In this document: positions 5,658-12,405 of the stretch, in pieces | Position numbering within the stretch: position 1 is the stretch's first letter | Layout: each line of letters starts with the position of its first letter | NCBI GenBank assembly: GCA_002718735.1 | Contig: PBFR01000025.1 | Location: 1 to 14,893 of the forward strand | Direction: 5' to 3' | Length of the DNA: 14,893 nucleotides | Origin: Halobacteriovoraceae bacterium | GTDB taxonomy: Bacteria > Bdellovibrionota > Bacteriovoracia > Bacteriovoracales > Bacteriovoracaceae | Notes under the pieces: generated by a model | Seen by the model: the letters and a program-made list of their open reading frames with translations, nothing else | Databases searched by the model: none | Told to the model about the DNA's origin: nothing | Program-made: the position numbers and the translations under genes

Positions 5658-6830
5658 TTATCTAACATTGTCGCCTTGATAGAAGTTGGTAACACTAACG
5701 TCATCGAAGTATACATAACCAGAAACTTCATTGGAGTGCTGCCAGTTTCCGTTTATTGAAAGGTCTATAAATTCACCAATTTCAATATTGTCTTGTTCGA
5801 CCTGTGCAATATCATTATTTTTGCCGGCCTTTCCCCAGTACATCCTATAGGATCCATCGGCCTCACCTTTTGAGGATTCCCTCTCAAACACTTCCTCAAA
5901 ATAATACCACTTGTCTCTCTCAACTGACTCACTTGTAAATGCTCTCCCACCAGGAGCCTTAATATGAACTCTTTCATTTCTTTGAACAGAAATAGTTAGG
6001 ACATTGGAGTATCTTTTATTATCTGAACCCTTTCTAAAATGTGAGTACACTAATTTAAACGTAGTTTCCGGCAGTACTGTTTGTGAGGGAATATACATAT
6101 AAAACCGTCTTGAGAGCTTTCCTCCATAGGGGAAGACCTTATTTCTGTCGCCAGTGCCCCTGAAGTAATTTACGGCCTTGTCACAGTCTGATTTTCGATC
6201 AGAGGAGCCTCCAATTCCCGCTCCATCAGTTCCACACATTTTAGGAAAGCTCAGCTTATCCCCAGCTTTTATTTGATCACTGTTTCTTGATATTGATTTT
6301 TTTATAGGCCTTGATTTATCAATACAGATTTTACCTGTTTTCTTTACGTAAGACTTCACTTGCCATGTGGAAAACCCTTTGGACTTATTGTAGACAACAC
6401 CGCCATAAGTTAAGTTGGAAGGTAATTCAGTACAGCCAGAATCAACTTCAGATTGACTAATTTCTATAGTCTTTGTTCCACAGGTATTGCAAAAGTTATT
6501 TCTCCCACCAAAGTTCAGCCGAAGAGATTTATCGCCCCTTAAGGCCCTATCCTGAGATATGTAATAAATATCTTTAGGTCCATACATCATCCCATTATCC
6601 ATAGGTCTTTCGGCCTTTAAAAACTTAAACGAAGGGCTAGGCCCAAAAAAATCTTCATCTTCAAAGCTACTTGAAAAGTGAACGACTCCGTCTGAGGGAG
6701 TGTGCTCTATTGCCACAGACTCATTCTTAACACATAGATTGTTCTCTAGTTCATAACCCTCTTGACAGACAATCGGATTTTCACACGAGGTTAAAAATAA
6801 AATAAATGAAAATATTAAAGTCCACTTCAC
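5658..6830 (-). CDS. Predicted lipoprotein, possibly with a jelly-roll (lectin/polysaccharide-lyase-like) C-terminus
   Basis: 390 residues, GTG start with AGGAAG about 6 nt upstream. The N-terminus is a lipoprotein signal: basic/hydrophobic stretch to residue 12, then lipobox LTSC at 13-16 with Cys16 as the lipidated residue. CQEGYELENNLC (22-33) follows, a short two-cysteine segment. Seven more cysteines (114, 117, 133, 169, 199, 216 and the CNTC pair among them) suggest disulfides in an exported protein. The region 285-390 is strand-rich: VHIKAPGGRAF, DKWYYFEEVFERES, SYRMYWGK, and the end SGYVYFDDVSVTNF. That closing motif is typical of concanavalin-A-like or polysaccharide-lyase jelly rolls, but no catalytic residues can be assigned, so the fold is an inference. 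The membrane side is unknown. Expression probably comes from 6831-7001. Confidence 0.72.
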   Translation of the reverse strand: MKWTLIFSFILFLTSCENPIVCQEGYELENNLCVKNESVAIEHTPSDGVVHFSSSFEDEDFFGPSPSFKFLKAERPMDNGMMYGPKDIYYISQDRALRGDKSLRLNFGGRNNFCNTCGTKTIEISQSEVDSGCTELPSNLTYGGVVYNKSKGFSTWQVKSYVKKTGKICIDKSRPIKKSISRNSDQIKAGDKLSFPKMCGTDGAGIGGSSDRKSDCDKAVNYFRGTGDRNKVFPYGGKLSRRFYMYIPSQTVLPETTFKLVYSHFRKGSDNKRYSNVLTISVQRNERVHIKAPGGRAFTSESVERDKWYYFEEVFERESSKGEADGSYRMYWGKAGKNNDIAQVEQDNIEIGEFIDLSINGNWQHSNEVSGYVYFDDVSVTNFYQGDNVR

Positions 6831-6862
6831 ACTATTCTTCCTGGTTCAGTTTATGAATTAAC

Positions 6863-6892
6863 TTTAATGCGGCCATGTCCATTTCTTAACAA
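6863..6892 (-). promoter_or_regulatory. Weak candidate promoter for the lipoprotein gene
   Basis: On the minus strand, TTGTTA (6892-6887) and ATTAAA (6868-6863) are separated by 18 bp, 33 bp before the GTG start. Both hexamers are only moderate matches. Confidence 0.25.
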
Positions 6893-6947
6893 TTCAAAGG
6901 AAAAAGCCTTTAAGGCACTAATATTATTGACTTTCTAATTAGTGATC

Positions 6948-6987
6948 ACCAGTGAAAATGGCAACCAAAGTTGGCATATTCACTGGT
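6948..6987. repeat. Long hairpin after the metallopeptidase-like gene
   Basis: ACCAGTGAA and TTCACTGGT form a perfect 9-bp outer stem, continued inward by ATG/CAT and CAAC/GTTG after single mismatches, around a CAAA loop: 16 of 18 positions pair. It starts 14 bp past the stop codon at 7002. No T-run follows on the minus strand, so it is either a 3'-end-protecting structure or works with the weak hairpin plus TTTTT (GCCTTAAAGGC, on the minus strand near 6902-6916) as a terminator. The adjacent palindromes CTAATTAG and GTGATCAC (6935-6950) add to the structure. Confidence 0.6.
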
Positions 6988-7001
6988 ACAAATAGCAGGA
7001 A

Positions 7002-7718
7002 CTAGTACAGGCCTAAAGCTCTTTTTCTAAGAACTTTTTCGCTTACTTCTTGTGCGATTCTCCCTATTACATAAGGAGCTTCCTCCCTCATGTTTTCTTC
7101 ACCATGAAGAAATCCAAGAAGATGAATCCACTCGTGAACTAGATTATTCACCATCTGAGGGGCCTCATAGCCTGCATAAAAATTGTAATTTATCTTTATC
7201 CACTCGCTCGAGTGAGGACTTGTTGAGCCAACAACCTTTCTGCACCAAACGTTAGTTACTGGGTTTGCATAGTCATACCACTTACACTTCTTAATCCAGC
7301 TGTAAATGTTCATCTCCCCTTTCGTACCAGGAATTGCGGCTTCATCTGCATTCATTAGGATATTATAAATATCTTCATTAGAGAGCTCCTGTGCCTTGTT
7401 GTTCCAGAGGTAATTCTTTTGAAACAATCTTTTGCCATCGCTTCTTTTATAAGAGAGTACTTTCAATTTAAATTCTTCACTATTTAGAGTCTCTTCTAAA
7501 AGAGATAGTGCCAGTTCAAATTTTTGTTCTTGAGCGGAAGTGAGTATTGAATAAAGGGTTTTCTCGGGAACAACTCTTAAATAGCTATCACTTACCTTCT
7601 CTCTAGGAACTTCATAACTTGTGTCAAAGTCTAAATATGCCTGAACACCTTCATGGGTTGTAGCGAGTGCTGAGGAAGTTAAAAACCAGGCCAAGGCCAT
7701 ACCAAGTACCATTTTCAT
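7002..7718 (-). CDS. Secreted HExxHxxGxxH metallopeptidase-like protein
   Basis: 238 residues. A signal peptide covers about 1-20 (cleavage near SSALA-T). The zinc motif is HEWIHLLGFLH: His195, Glu196, His199, Gly202, His205, the long metzincin-style pattern in which three His bind zinc and Glu activates water. Conserved aromatic stretches (SEWIKINYNFYAGYEAPQMVNNL) precede it, as usual for the strand and active-site helix. Cys145 and Cys159 could form a disulfide. Only about 33 residues follow the motif and no clear Met-turn is visible, so it may be a reduced metzincin or a related fold rather than a standard member. The ribosome binding site AAGGAGAG is strong but lies in a hairpin. It is 86 bp after the phosphatase gene and may share its transcript. 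It has no clear named family; the window has a second, larger protein with the same zinc pattern. Confidence 0.75.
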   Translation of the reverse strand: MKMVLGMALAWFLTSSALATTHEGVQAYLDFDTSYEVPREKVSDSYLRVVPEKTLYSILTSAQEQKFELALSLLEETLNSEEFKLKVLSYKRSDGKRLFQKNYLWNNKAQELSNEDIYNILMNADEAAIPGTKGEMNIYSWIKKCKWYDYANPVTNVWCRKVVGSTSPHSSEWIKINYNFYAGYEAPQMVNNLVHEWIHLLGFLHGEENMREEAPYVIGRIAQEVSEKVLRKRALGLY

Positions 7719-7721
7719 AAT

Positions 7722-7737
7722 CTCTCCTTATGGAGAG
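7722..7737 (-). promoter_or_regulatory. Hairpin that sequesters the ribosome binding site
   Basis: On the minus strand the mRNA reads CTCTCC-ATAA-GGAGAG-ATT-ATG. The perfect 6-bp GC-rich stem hides the whole Shine-Dalgarno core 3 nt before the start codon at 7718. Translation of the metallopeptidase-like gene should therefore need the stem to open, for instance by temperature, a trans-acting RNA, a protein or a translating ribosome. Confidence 0.55.
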
Positions 7738-7804
7738 CATTTCGACTTTCTGGCAGCAGACCTGAGTGGCCATAGGCGTCTTAGAAAAATATTCCTGGAC
7801 TTGA

Positions 7805-8275
7805 TTAATTGCTTTTATTGAGCTCAGTTAATAGATTTGAGCAGCAGTGTTCCAAAATATCCAAAACAAGTGCAAACCCGTCCTGTCCTCCAAAGTATGG
7901 GTCAGGAACGAGGTCTAAGTCAGGATTGGAGCTGTAATGTGTGAGTTTTGAAACCTTATGCATGAATAGCTTTTCAGGATCAAGCTTAGCAACGTTTTTG
8001 AGATTTGAGTCATCCATAACGATAATCCGATCAAAAAGCTCAAAGTCTTCTTCGATAAATTTCCTGGATATTGACGGGACTGAGATAGATCTTTTTTGGG
8101 CCTCAGAAATCATTCTGGAGTCGGCCTTTTCTCCTGCGTGATAAGCGCTGGTTCCGGCCGAATCTACTTCATAATTTTTTTCAAGGCCCCTTGACTCTAG
8201 AAGCTTTAAAAATACTGCTTCAGCCGCTGGTGAGCGACAGATATTGCCAAGGCAGACAAAAAGGACCTTAGTCAT
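7805..8275 (-). CDS. Low-molecular-weight protein-tyrosine phosphatase
   Basis: 156 residues, the normal family length. The N-terminal P-loop VCLGNICRS contains the CX5R signature (Cys8 nucleophile, Arg14) followed by SPAAEAVF; the general acid Asp135 sits in the PDPYFGG motif (134-139 region). The enzyme removes phosphate from tyrosine, or from arginine in some Gram-positive homologs (YwlE), in cytosolic proteins; relatives Wzb/Etp act on BY-kinases controlling capsule, but no such kinase or capsule gene is in view. The start overlaps the cysS stop by 8 bp (ATGACTAA), with GGAGAG inside the end of cysS, so the two are translationally coupled. All catalytic residues are present, so it should be active. 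Confidence 0.94.
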   Translation of the reverse strand: MTKVLFVCLGNICRSPAAEAVFLKLLESRGLEKNYEVDSAGTSAYHAGEKADSRMISEAQKRSISVPSISRKFIEEDFELFDRIIVMDDSNLKNVAKLDPEKLFMHKVSKLTHYSSNPDLDLVPDPYFGGQDGFALVLDILEHCCSNLLTELNKSN

Positions 8276-9734
8276 TTAAAATAACTCTCCAACCCCTGGA
8301 CTGGCCATCACTTAACTCTACCCCAAGGGCCGCTAGTTCATCACGAATCTTATCAGCTGCTTCCCAGTCCTTATTCTCACGGGCCTCATTTCTTTTGGCC
8401 ACAAGATGCTCAACTTTTTCCTTATCAATGTTTTTAAGTTTGATTGAAACTTCATCCAGCTTATTAATCATCTTGGATGGCTCTTCATTAAATAGCGCAC
8501 TCATATCGCCATACTTTTTCATCCAAGAGATAAACAATTCTGAACATCCTTTATGAACAGTGTTTCTCTTTTTCTTATTTGCAAAACCAAGAGCGTTAAA
8601 AGTCCTAACAGCTTCAAACACAAGCGATATAAACTCTGCAGTGTTAAAGTCATCATTTAGAGCTTTTTTAATTTTTGTATCCAGGCCTTCAAGTTTTTTA
8701 CTAAACCCGCTGTCCACCTGCGATTGGTCATCAACCATTGCAACAGTTTCTTTTGCAAGCTCCAGAGCATTATAAATTCTATTTAAGGCGGCAATCACCT
8801 GAAGAACTCTGTCATCGCTTACAGAGAAAACAGTTCGATAGTGTGCAGACAAAAACATGTATTTTAAAATTTCAGCATCATACGTTTCCATAAACGATCG
8901 TGCCGTCATAATATTTCCAAGTGACTTACTCATTTTTTCATCATTCATATTGATGAAGTTATTATGCACCCAGTAATTGCAGTACTTACATCCTGTGCAA
9001 CCTTCACCTTGAGCAATTTCGTTTTCATGGTGGGGAAAAATAAGATCAATCCCACCACCATGAATATCAATGGTTCCCTTAAATATTGCTTGAATCATGG
9101 CACTACACTCAATATGCCAACCTGGACGCCCTTTGCCCCATGGTGAGTCCCAAGAAAGTCCTTCACCTTCTTTAGCAGGCTTCCAAAGAACAAAGTCATG
9201 AGCATCACGTTTTCTTTGGTCAATCTCAACTCTGTGTCCTTCATCAAGCTCATCAAGTTTCTTTTTTGACAGCTGGCCATAATTCTCGAAACTTTTAACA
9301 GAGAAAAAGACTTCTCCGTCCACCTCATAGGCCTTGCCATTTTCAATAAGCTTTTGAACACTTTCAATAATATGAGGGATATGATCGGTAACCTTTGGAT
9401 TGTGATCGTGCGATCTGAGACCTAAGGCCTTAAAGTCTTTTTCAAACTCTGCAATATATTTTTCGCTAATTTCACTTGGAGAGACACCTTCATCATTTGC
9501 ACGCTTTAAGATCTTGTCATCAACGTCAGTGTAATTGTATGCCATCTCAACCTTGTAACCAATATGCTCCATCCAATTACGCATTAGATTAAATGTGATT
9601 GGGCCTCTGAAATTTCCAATATGCAAGTAGTCATAAACGGTTGGACCGCAAAGATACAATTTAACCTTGCCCACTTCAAGAGGCACAAACTTCTCTTTCT
9701 TACCACTCATCGTATTGTATACTGCTAATGCCAT
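8268..9734 (-). CDS. cysS: Cysteinyl-tRNA synthetase
   Basis: 488 residues, a class I aminoacyl-tRNA synthetase that charges tRNA-Cys in the cytosol. Signatures: HIGN at 38-41, KMSKS at 267-271, and the zinc site that selects cysteine (Cys29 in LYLCGPTVYD, Cys210 in GWHIECSAM, His235 and Glu239 in FPHHENEIAQ), equivalent to C28/C209/H234/E238 of the E. coli enzyme. The C-terminal DALR/anticodon-binding part ends with the typical AADKIRDELAALGVELSDG. It has two extra cysteines in CTGCKYC (246-252), as in many bacterial forms. A strong ribosome binding site (AAGGAG) is 6 nt before the ATG and begins right at the end of the upstream gene, so it is co-transcribed with the B-box protein. Intact and full length. 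Confidence 0.98.
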   Translation of the reverse strand: MALAVYNTMSGKKEKFVPLEVGKVKLYLCGPTVYDYLHIGNFRGPITFNLMRNWMEHIGYKVEMAYNYTDVDDKILKRANDEGVSPSEISEKYIAEFEKDFKALGLRSHDHNPKVTDHIPHIIESVQKLIENGKAYEVDGEVFFSVKSFENYGQLSKKKLDELDEGHRVEIDQRKRDAHDFVLWKPAKEGEGLSWDSPWGKGRPGWHIECSAMIQAIFKGTIDIHGGGIDLIFPHHENEIAQGEGCTGCKYCNYWVHNNFINMNDEKMSKSLGNIMTARSFMETYDAEILKYMFLSAHYRTVFSVSDDRVLQVIAALNRIYNALELAKETVAMVDDQSQVDSGFSKKLEGLDTKIKKALNDDFNTAEFISLVFEAVRTFNALGFANKKKRNTVHKGCSELFISWMKKYGDMSALFNEEPSKMINKLDEVSIKLKNIDKEKVEHLVAKRNEARENKDWEAADKIRDELAALGVELSDGQSRGWRVILND

Positions 9735-9747
9735 TTACTGCTCCTTC

Positions 9748-10326
9748 TTAGGCCATGAACGAGAGTTCACTCTGTATGTAATCGCAATCTTCCTTGCGTG
9801 CTATTATAACCGTATATGCTTCTATTTCGTCACTTTGAACATTAATTTTATAGTGCCCTTGAACAATCATAGGAAGGGACTCATCTTCCCAGAGGCAGCG
9901 CTTTACCTTAACTAGGCGATCGACAGCATCTTGAGAGATTTTAGCGTTGGCAATCATAGACACCTCCACCCACTCACTATCCAAGTATAGGTCTAGGTAC
10001 TTTTTAGCAACCTTGATGTCCTTTTGTTTTGTTAGACAATGCTCACAATAAGAATCTCCAGAAATAGCACATTGTCCATAGGCAAGCATGTCTTCATGAT
10101 CAACACAGTAAACACTGCTTTTTAACTGGGTACGAATGGCCTTTAAGACATCCCCTTCCGGCTTTGAGACGGCCGGCATGACCATGGGTTCTTTAGGCTG
10201 CTTCTTGGGGGGTGACTGCTGCTCTTTTAGTTTTAAAAACCTGTGCCCAGTCCAAACTAATGCGCCTATGACGCAAATTAGCGTCAACAACAAGACTATT
10301 ACCAAAACCAAGAGCAAATTTTCCAT
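9748..10326 (-). CDS. Membrane-anchored protein with a B-box-like zinc-binding segment (hypothetical)
   Basis: 192 residues. One N-terminal membrane segment (about 4-26), a Lys/Pro-rich linker (31-58), then a short Cys/His motif: CVDHEDMLAYGQC...SGDSYCEHC with Cys74, His77, Cys86, Cys94 and Cys97. This matches the bacterial B-box-type pattern C-x2-H...A-G-C-x2-C-G...C-x2-C except that Ser89 stands where the fourth cysteine of the usual CxxCG would be. The rest (100-192) is a soluble alpha/beta-looking domain with KRCLWEDESLPMIVQGHYKI and a final Cys near residue 184. It starts 9 bp after the DUF2797 stop with no visible ribosome binding site, so expression probably relies on translational coupling. 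Function is unknown; an adaptor or sensor at the inner membrane is only a guess. Sits between DUF2797 and cysS. Confidence 0.7.
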   Translation of the reverse strand: MENLLLVLVIVLLLTLICVIGALVWTGHRFLKLKEQQSPPKKQPKEPMVMPAVSKPEGDVLKAIRTQLKSSVYCVDHEDMLAYGQCAISGDSYCEHCLTKQKDIKVAKKYLDLYLDSEWVEVSMIANAKISQDAVDRLVKVKRCLWEDESLPMIVQGHYKINVQSDEIEAYTVIIARKEDCDYIQSELSFMA

Positions 10327-10335
10327 TTTCGACGT

Positions 10336-11130
10336 CTAAAAATCTAGTGTTACTTCATAACCTTGGTGTTTTCGCATATTCAACGCTCCGCACTCAAAAA
10401 TAAGGTACTGGCCCTTAACTGCCAAAAAAGTAGATTCTATCACAGGTTTTTTAAGAAGGTTTAAAGAACTAACTTTCTCAGGGTATTTTATGGCAGGGTA
10501 CTCAAAGGATAAAACATCCTCATTAATTTTCTTAGCACCATGCTTAGTGATGAGCTCATCGAACTCAGTGAATACGGTTTCTCTAGCTGCCACTAAATCG
10601 ATATCTTCGTTATCGTTTTTTAGCATTTTTCGCCAGTTGGTTTTATCCCCAAACTTTTTAGCGATCTCTATTTCTATTAGGCCTGAGGTTCTTCTATCTT
10701 TGACTTCTAAAATAGGGAGAGCGAACACTGCACCCTGATCCATCCATCTATGAGGAACATTGACCTTCCTTGTAATACCCACTTTTAGCTGGGAGGAGTT
10801 TGCTAAATAAATAATATGCGGCTGAAGACAATGTTTTTCCCCCCACTCTGGATCTCTGCATGTTCCATTAGAATAATGACAAAGCTCTGGTTTAACTATG
10901 CATGTGTCGCATTCGGGTAAAGTTACAAACGACTCCCACGAGTAACCTTGTCCATAAGATTTTTTGATCTTTTTTCCAGTGTCTATACAGTAGATATTTT
11001 GGGTGAATTCAAGCTTAAGCTCTTTTCCTACAAGCTCATTCAACTCAACCACTTCCTCACCTAATTTTAGAGAGTATTTTACCGTTTCTTCATGCTTTGT
11101 TCCAAGCTTGCTTATGGTTCCCTTAATCAT
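10336..11130 (-). CDS. DUF2797 family protein
   Basis: 264 residues from the ATG at 11130. The frame can be extended four codons to a TTG, but GGAG lies just inside that extension at the right distance from the ATG, which decides the start. The family hallmark is visible: CIDTGKKIKKSYGQGYSW, then a cysteine cluster (Cys74, Cys77, Cys84, Cys91, Cys101) with WGEKHCLQPHIIYLA, KVGITR (116-121), and RWMDQGA (128-134) followed by DRRTSGLIE. DUF2797 (PF10977) has no settled function. The YLA...KVGIT...RW stretch recalls the core of GIY-YIG nucleases (my reading by eye, not a match I could test), and the Cys/His set suggests zinc. First gene of the operon with the B-box protein, cysS and the phosphatase; an intrinsic terminator ends about 22 bp ahead of its start. 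Confidence 0.88.
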   Translation of the reverse strand: MIKGTISKLGTKHEETVKYSLKLGEEVVELNELVGKELKLEFTQNIYCIDTGKKIKKSYGQGYSWESFVTLPECDTCIVKPELCHYSNGTCRDPEWGEKHCLQPHIIYLANSSQLKVGITRKVNVPHRWMDQGAVFALPILEVKDRRTSGLIEIEIAKKFGDKTNWRKMLKNDNEDIDLVAARETVFTEFDELITKHGAKKINEDVLSFEYPAIKYPEKVSSLNLLKKPVIESTFLAVKGQYLIFECGALNMRKHQGYEVTLDF

Positions 11131-11152
11131 ATTTTGCTCCAAAAAATACCAT

Positions 11153-11195
11153 AAAAAAAACTCCCGAACTCACGAATTGAATTCGTGGCGGGAGT
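11153..11195 (-). terminator. Intrinsic terminator of folE2, just ahead of the DUF2797-cysS operon
   Basis: On the minus strand, ACTCCCG pairs with CGGGAGT (11195-11189 with 11166-11160), with an inner stem CACGAAT/ATTCGTG and a one-sided bulge, followed by eight T (11160-11153). It is 30 bp after the folE2 stop. The T-run ends only 22 bp before the DUF2797 ATG, too near for a full promoter between them. Confidence 0.9.
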
Positions 11196-11198
11196 CTA

Positions 11199-11221
11199 TT
11201 TAAGATTAAATTTGTCTTAAA
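11199..11221. repeat. Second hairpin between folE2 and its terminator
   Basis: TTTAAGA and TCTTAAA, a perfect 7-bp inverted repeat with a 9-base loop, lying 4 bp past the folE2 stop and 3 bp before the terminator stem. It is AT-rich and weak. Its closeness to the terminator raises the chance of a regulated read-through element. Confidence 0.4.
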
Positions 11222-11224
11222 GTT

Positions 11225-12205
11225 CTAAAAAATTGTATCAGCTCTAAGCCCGCCTTGTACACCTTTATAGATTACAGCTGCTGCGTTGTGACTGTGAAGC
11301 GATTCAATATGCTCTAGTTGAACTAGCCAATCAAGAATCACATGCTCATTCGCGTTAAAAGACTTATAAACACGCTTAGTCGCATGCTCAACAAACATTG
11401 GGTGTGCACCATTTAAAATTGCAAAAGCTTGCTCGTCCAATCTTTTAACAAGGGATTGAGTTTCAGTTGGGATAGCGAGCTTAAGAAGCCTTACTAGATC
11501 CTCAACGTAGAATTCTTCCTCAGGATTAATCTTAACCTTGGCAGTTAGTTTACTTCTTTGCGAGTGAGGAACACCAATACCGCTCCCCTCAGTTGTTTTG
11601 CCTTCCGCAAATTCTTTTTCATATTGCTTTGCCATAGACAAAGAGCAAGGGCATGTCGAGGAGTATTCGTAAGTCATCGTCAAAAAATACTCAAAGCCAC
11701 GTTCTTCTGTCTCAACTGCCTCCATTTCAACAGGATAGTACTGCCACCCCCAGTTGTCGCTTTTAAGAGATTTCTGCTTTACAGGATAGTTAAACTTAAG
11801 CTTTAGGAATGCTTTCTCAATAAGATCTTTATCGGTCTCATCTCTAAGCTCTTCTCTATATCTGGCCATAATTGTTTTCAAAGTGCCGACATCGATTGGG
11901 GATTCAAGAGACTCGGCCTGAAGAATAGAGCAAAGACGGCTCATGCTCACGCCATTTTTACTTTCATTCAAAGATACATACATTGCAGCTTCAGCATCAT
12001 GAGATCTAGTTTCGCCGTACTTATTATTAATTATAACTGGCAAGCGAAACCTGTTAATACCAACTCTAGGTATGGCTATATTGTCATTGCTTGGCAGTTT
12101 TTGAAAGTCATTAAGTCCCGACTGATCCTTAAGATCACACTGCATTACATCATCTATTACTTTATTTTTTAGTGAGGCAAATTCACTATAAGTCTGATCC
12201 ATCAT
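11225..12205 (-). CDS. folE2: GTP cyclohydrolase IB (FolE2)
   Basis: 326 residues, slightly longer than the roughly 300 usual. FolE2 (COG1469, PF02649) converts GTP to 7,8-dihydroneopterin triphosphate, the first step towards folate and queuosine; it does the job of FolE with an unrelated sequence and flexible metal use. Recognisable blocks: the EYSSTCPCSLS motif with Cys185 and Cys187, GIGVPHSQRSKLT (210-222), ETQSLVKRLDEQA, HPMFVEHATKRV (268-279) and SLHSHNAAA (302-310, normally SxHNHDAYA). Start: ATG pair at 12205/12202 with GGAGA 7 nt upstream; I use the first. In several bacteria folE2 is induced by zinc shortage through Zur, but I cannot see a Zur box here. The leader has a hairpin (12227-12257) and a palindrome (12277-12290). 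Divergent from yidD and terminated at 11153-11195. Confidence 0.96.
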   Translation of the reverse strand: MMDQTYSEFASLKNKVIDDVMQCDLKDQSGLNDFQKLPSNDNIAIPRVGINRFRLPVIINNKYGETRSHDAEAAMYVSLNESKNGVSMSRLCSILQAESLESPIDVGTLKTIMARYREELRDETDKDLIEKAFLKLKFNYPVKQKSLKSDNWGWQYYPVEMEAVETEERGFEYFLTMTYEYSSTCPCSLSMAKQYEKEFAEGKTTEGSGIGVPHSQRSKLTAKVKINPEEEFYVEDLVRLLKLAIPTETQSLVKRLDEQAFAILNGAHPMFVEHATKRVYKSFNANEHVILDWLVQLEHIESLHSHNAAAVIYKGVQGGLRADTIF

Positions 12206-12226
12206 AAGCTTTTCTCCAATTTAGCC

Positions 12227-12257
12227 GCCTGTTTTAGCATACTTAAACAATACAGGC
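12227..12257 (-). promoter_or_regulatory. Stem-loop in the folE2 leader
   Basis: On the minus strand GCCTGT (12257-12252) pairs with ACAGGC (12232-12227), and TTTAAG with CTAAA can extend the stem inward across a bulge. It ends about 8 nt before the Shine-Dalgarno sequence (12214-12218). It does not match a riboswitch I recognise, including preQ1 types. Confidence 0.4.
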
Positions 12258-12276
12258 AAAGTCTAGGCCACAAATA

Positions 12277-12290
12277 GGGCAAATTTCCCC
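12277..12290. promoter_or_regulatory. Palindromic candidate operator between folE2 and yidD
   Basis: GGGCAAATTTCCCC, a 14-bp palindrome with one mismatched pair, 72 bp upstream of the folE2 start and 116 bp upstream of yidD. Confidence 0.3.
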
Positions 12291-12314
12291 TTATTTTAAA
12301 TGAAGGATTTCAAA

Positions 12315-12346
12315 TTGACCACCCCAAAACGCCAAAACCCTATATA
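12315..12346 (+). promoter_or_regulatory. Candidate promoter for yidD
   Basis: TTGACC at 12315-12320 and TATATA at 12341-12346 inside the 12-bp palindrome CTATATATATAG. The 20-bp spacer is longer than ideal, so the assignment is tentative. Confidence 0.3.
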
Positions 12347-12405
12347 TATAGCCGACTTACACGGTTTCATTTACTTTAAATGCCTTTTGAGGGATAAGTA
12401 AGACA

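Noticed and set aside
9667..9915. 82-codon plus-strand ORF across the cysS start
   Set aside because: Antisense to cysS and to the B-box gene, both well supported; composition looks like the reverse of coding DNA.
10336..11142. TTG start of DUF2797 at 11142
   Set aside because: The GGAG ribosome binding site is inside this extension and properly spaced to the ATG at 11130.
10920..11230. T-box leader controlling cysS
   Set aside because: No T-box sequence (such as TGGNACC) or specifier-loop arrangement seen, and the gene is internal to the operon; only the ordinary terminator is supported.
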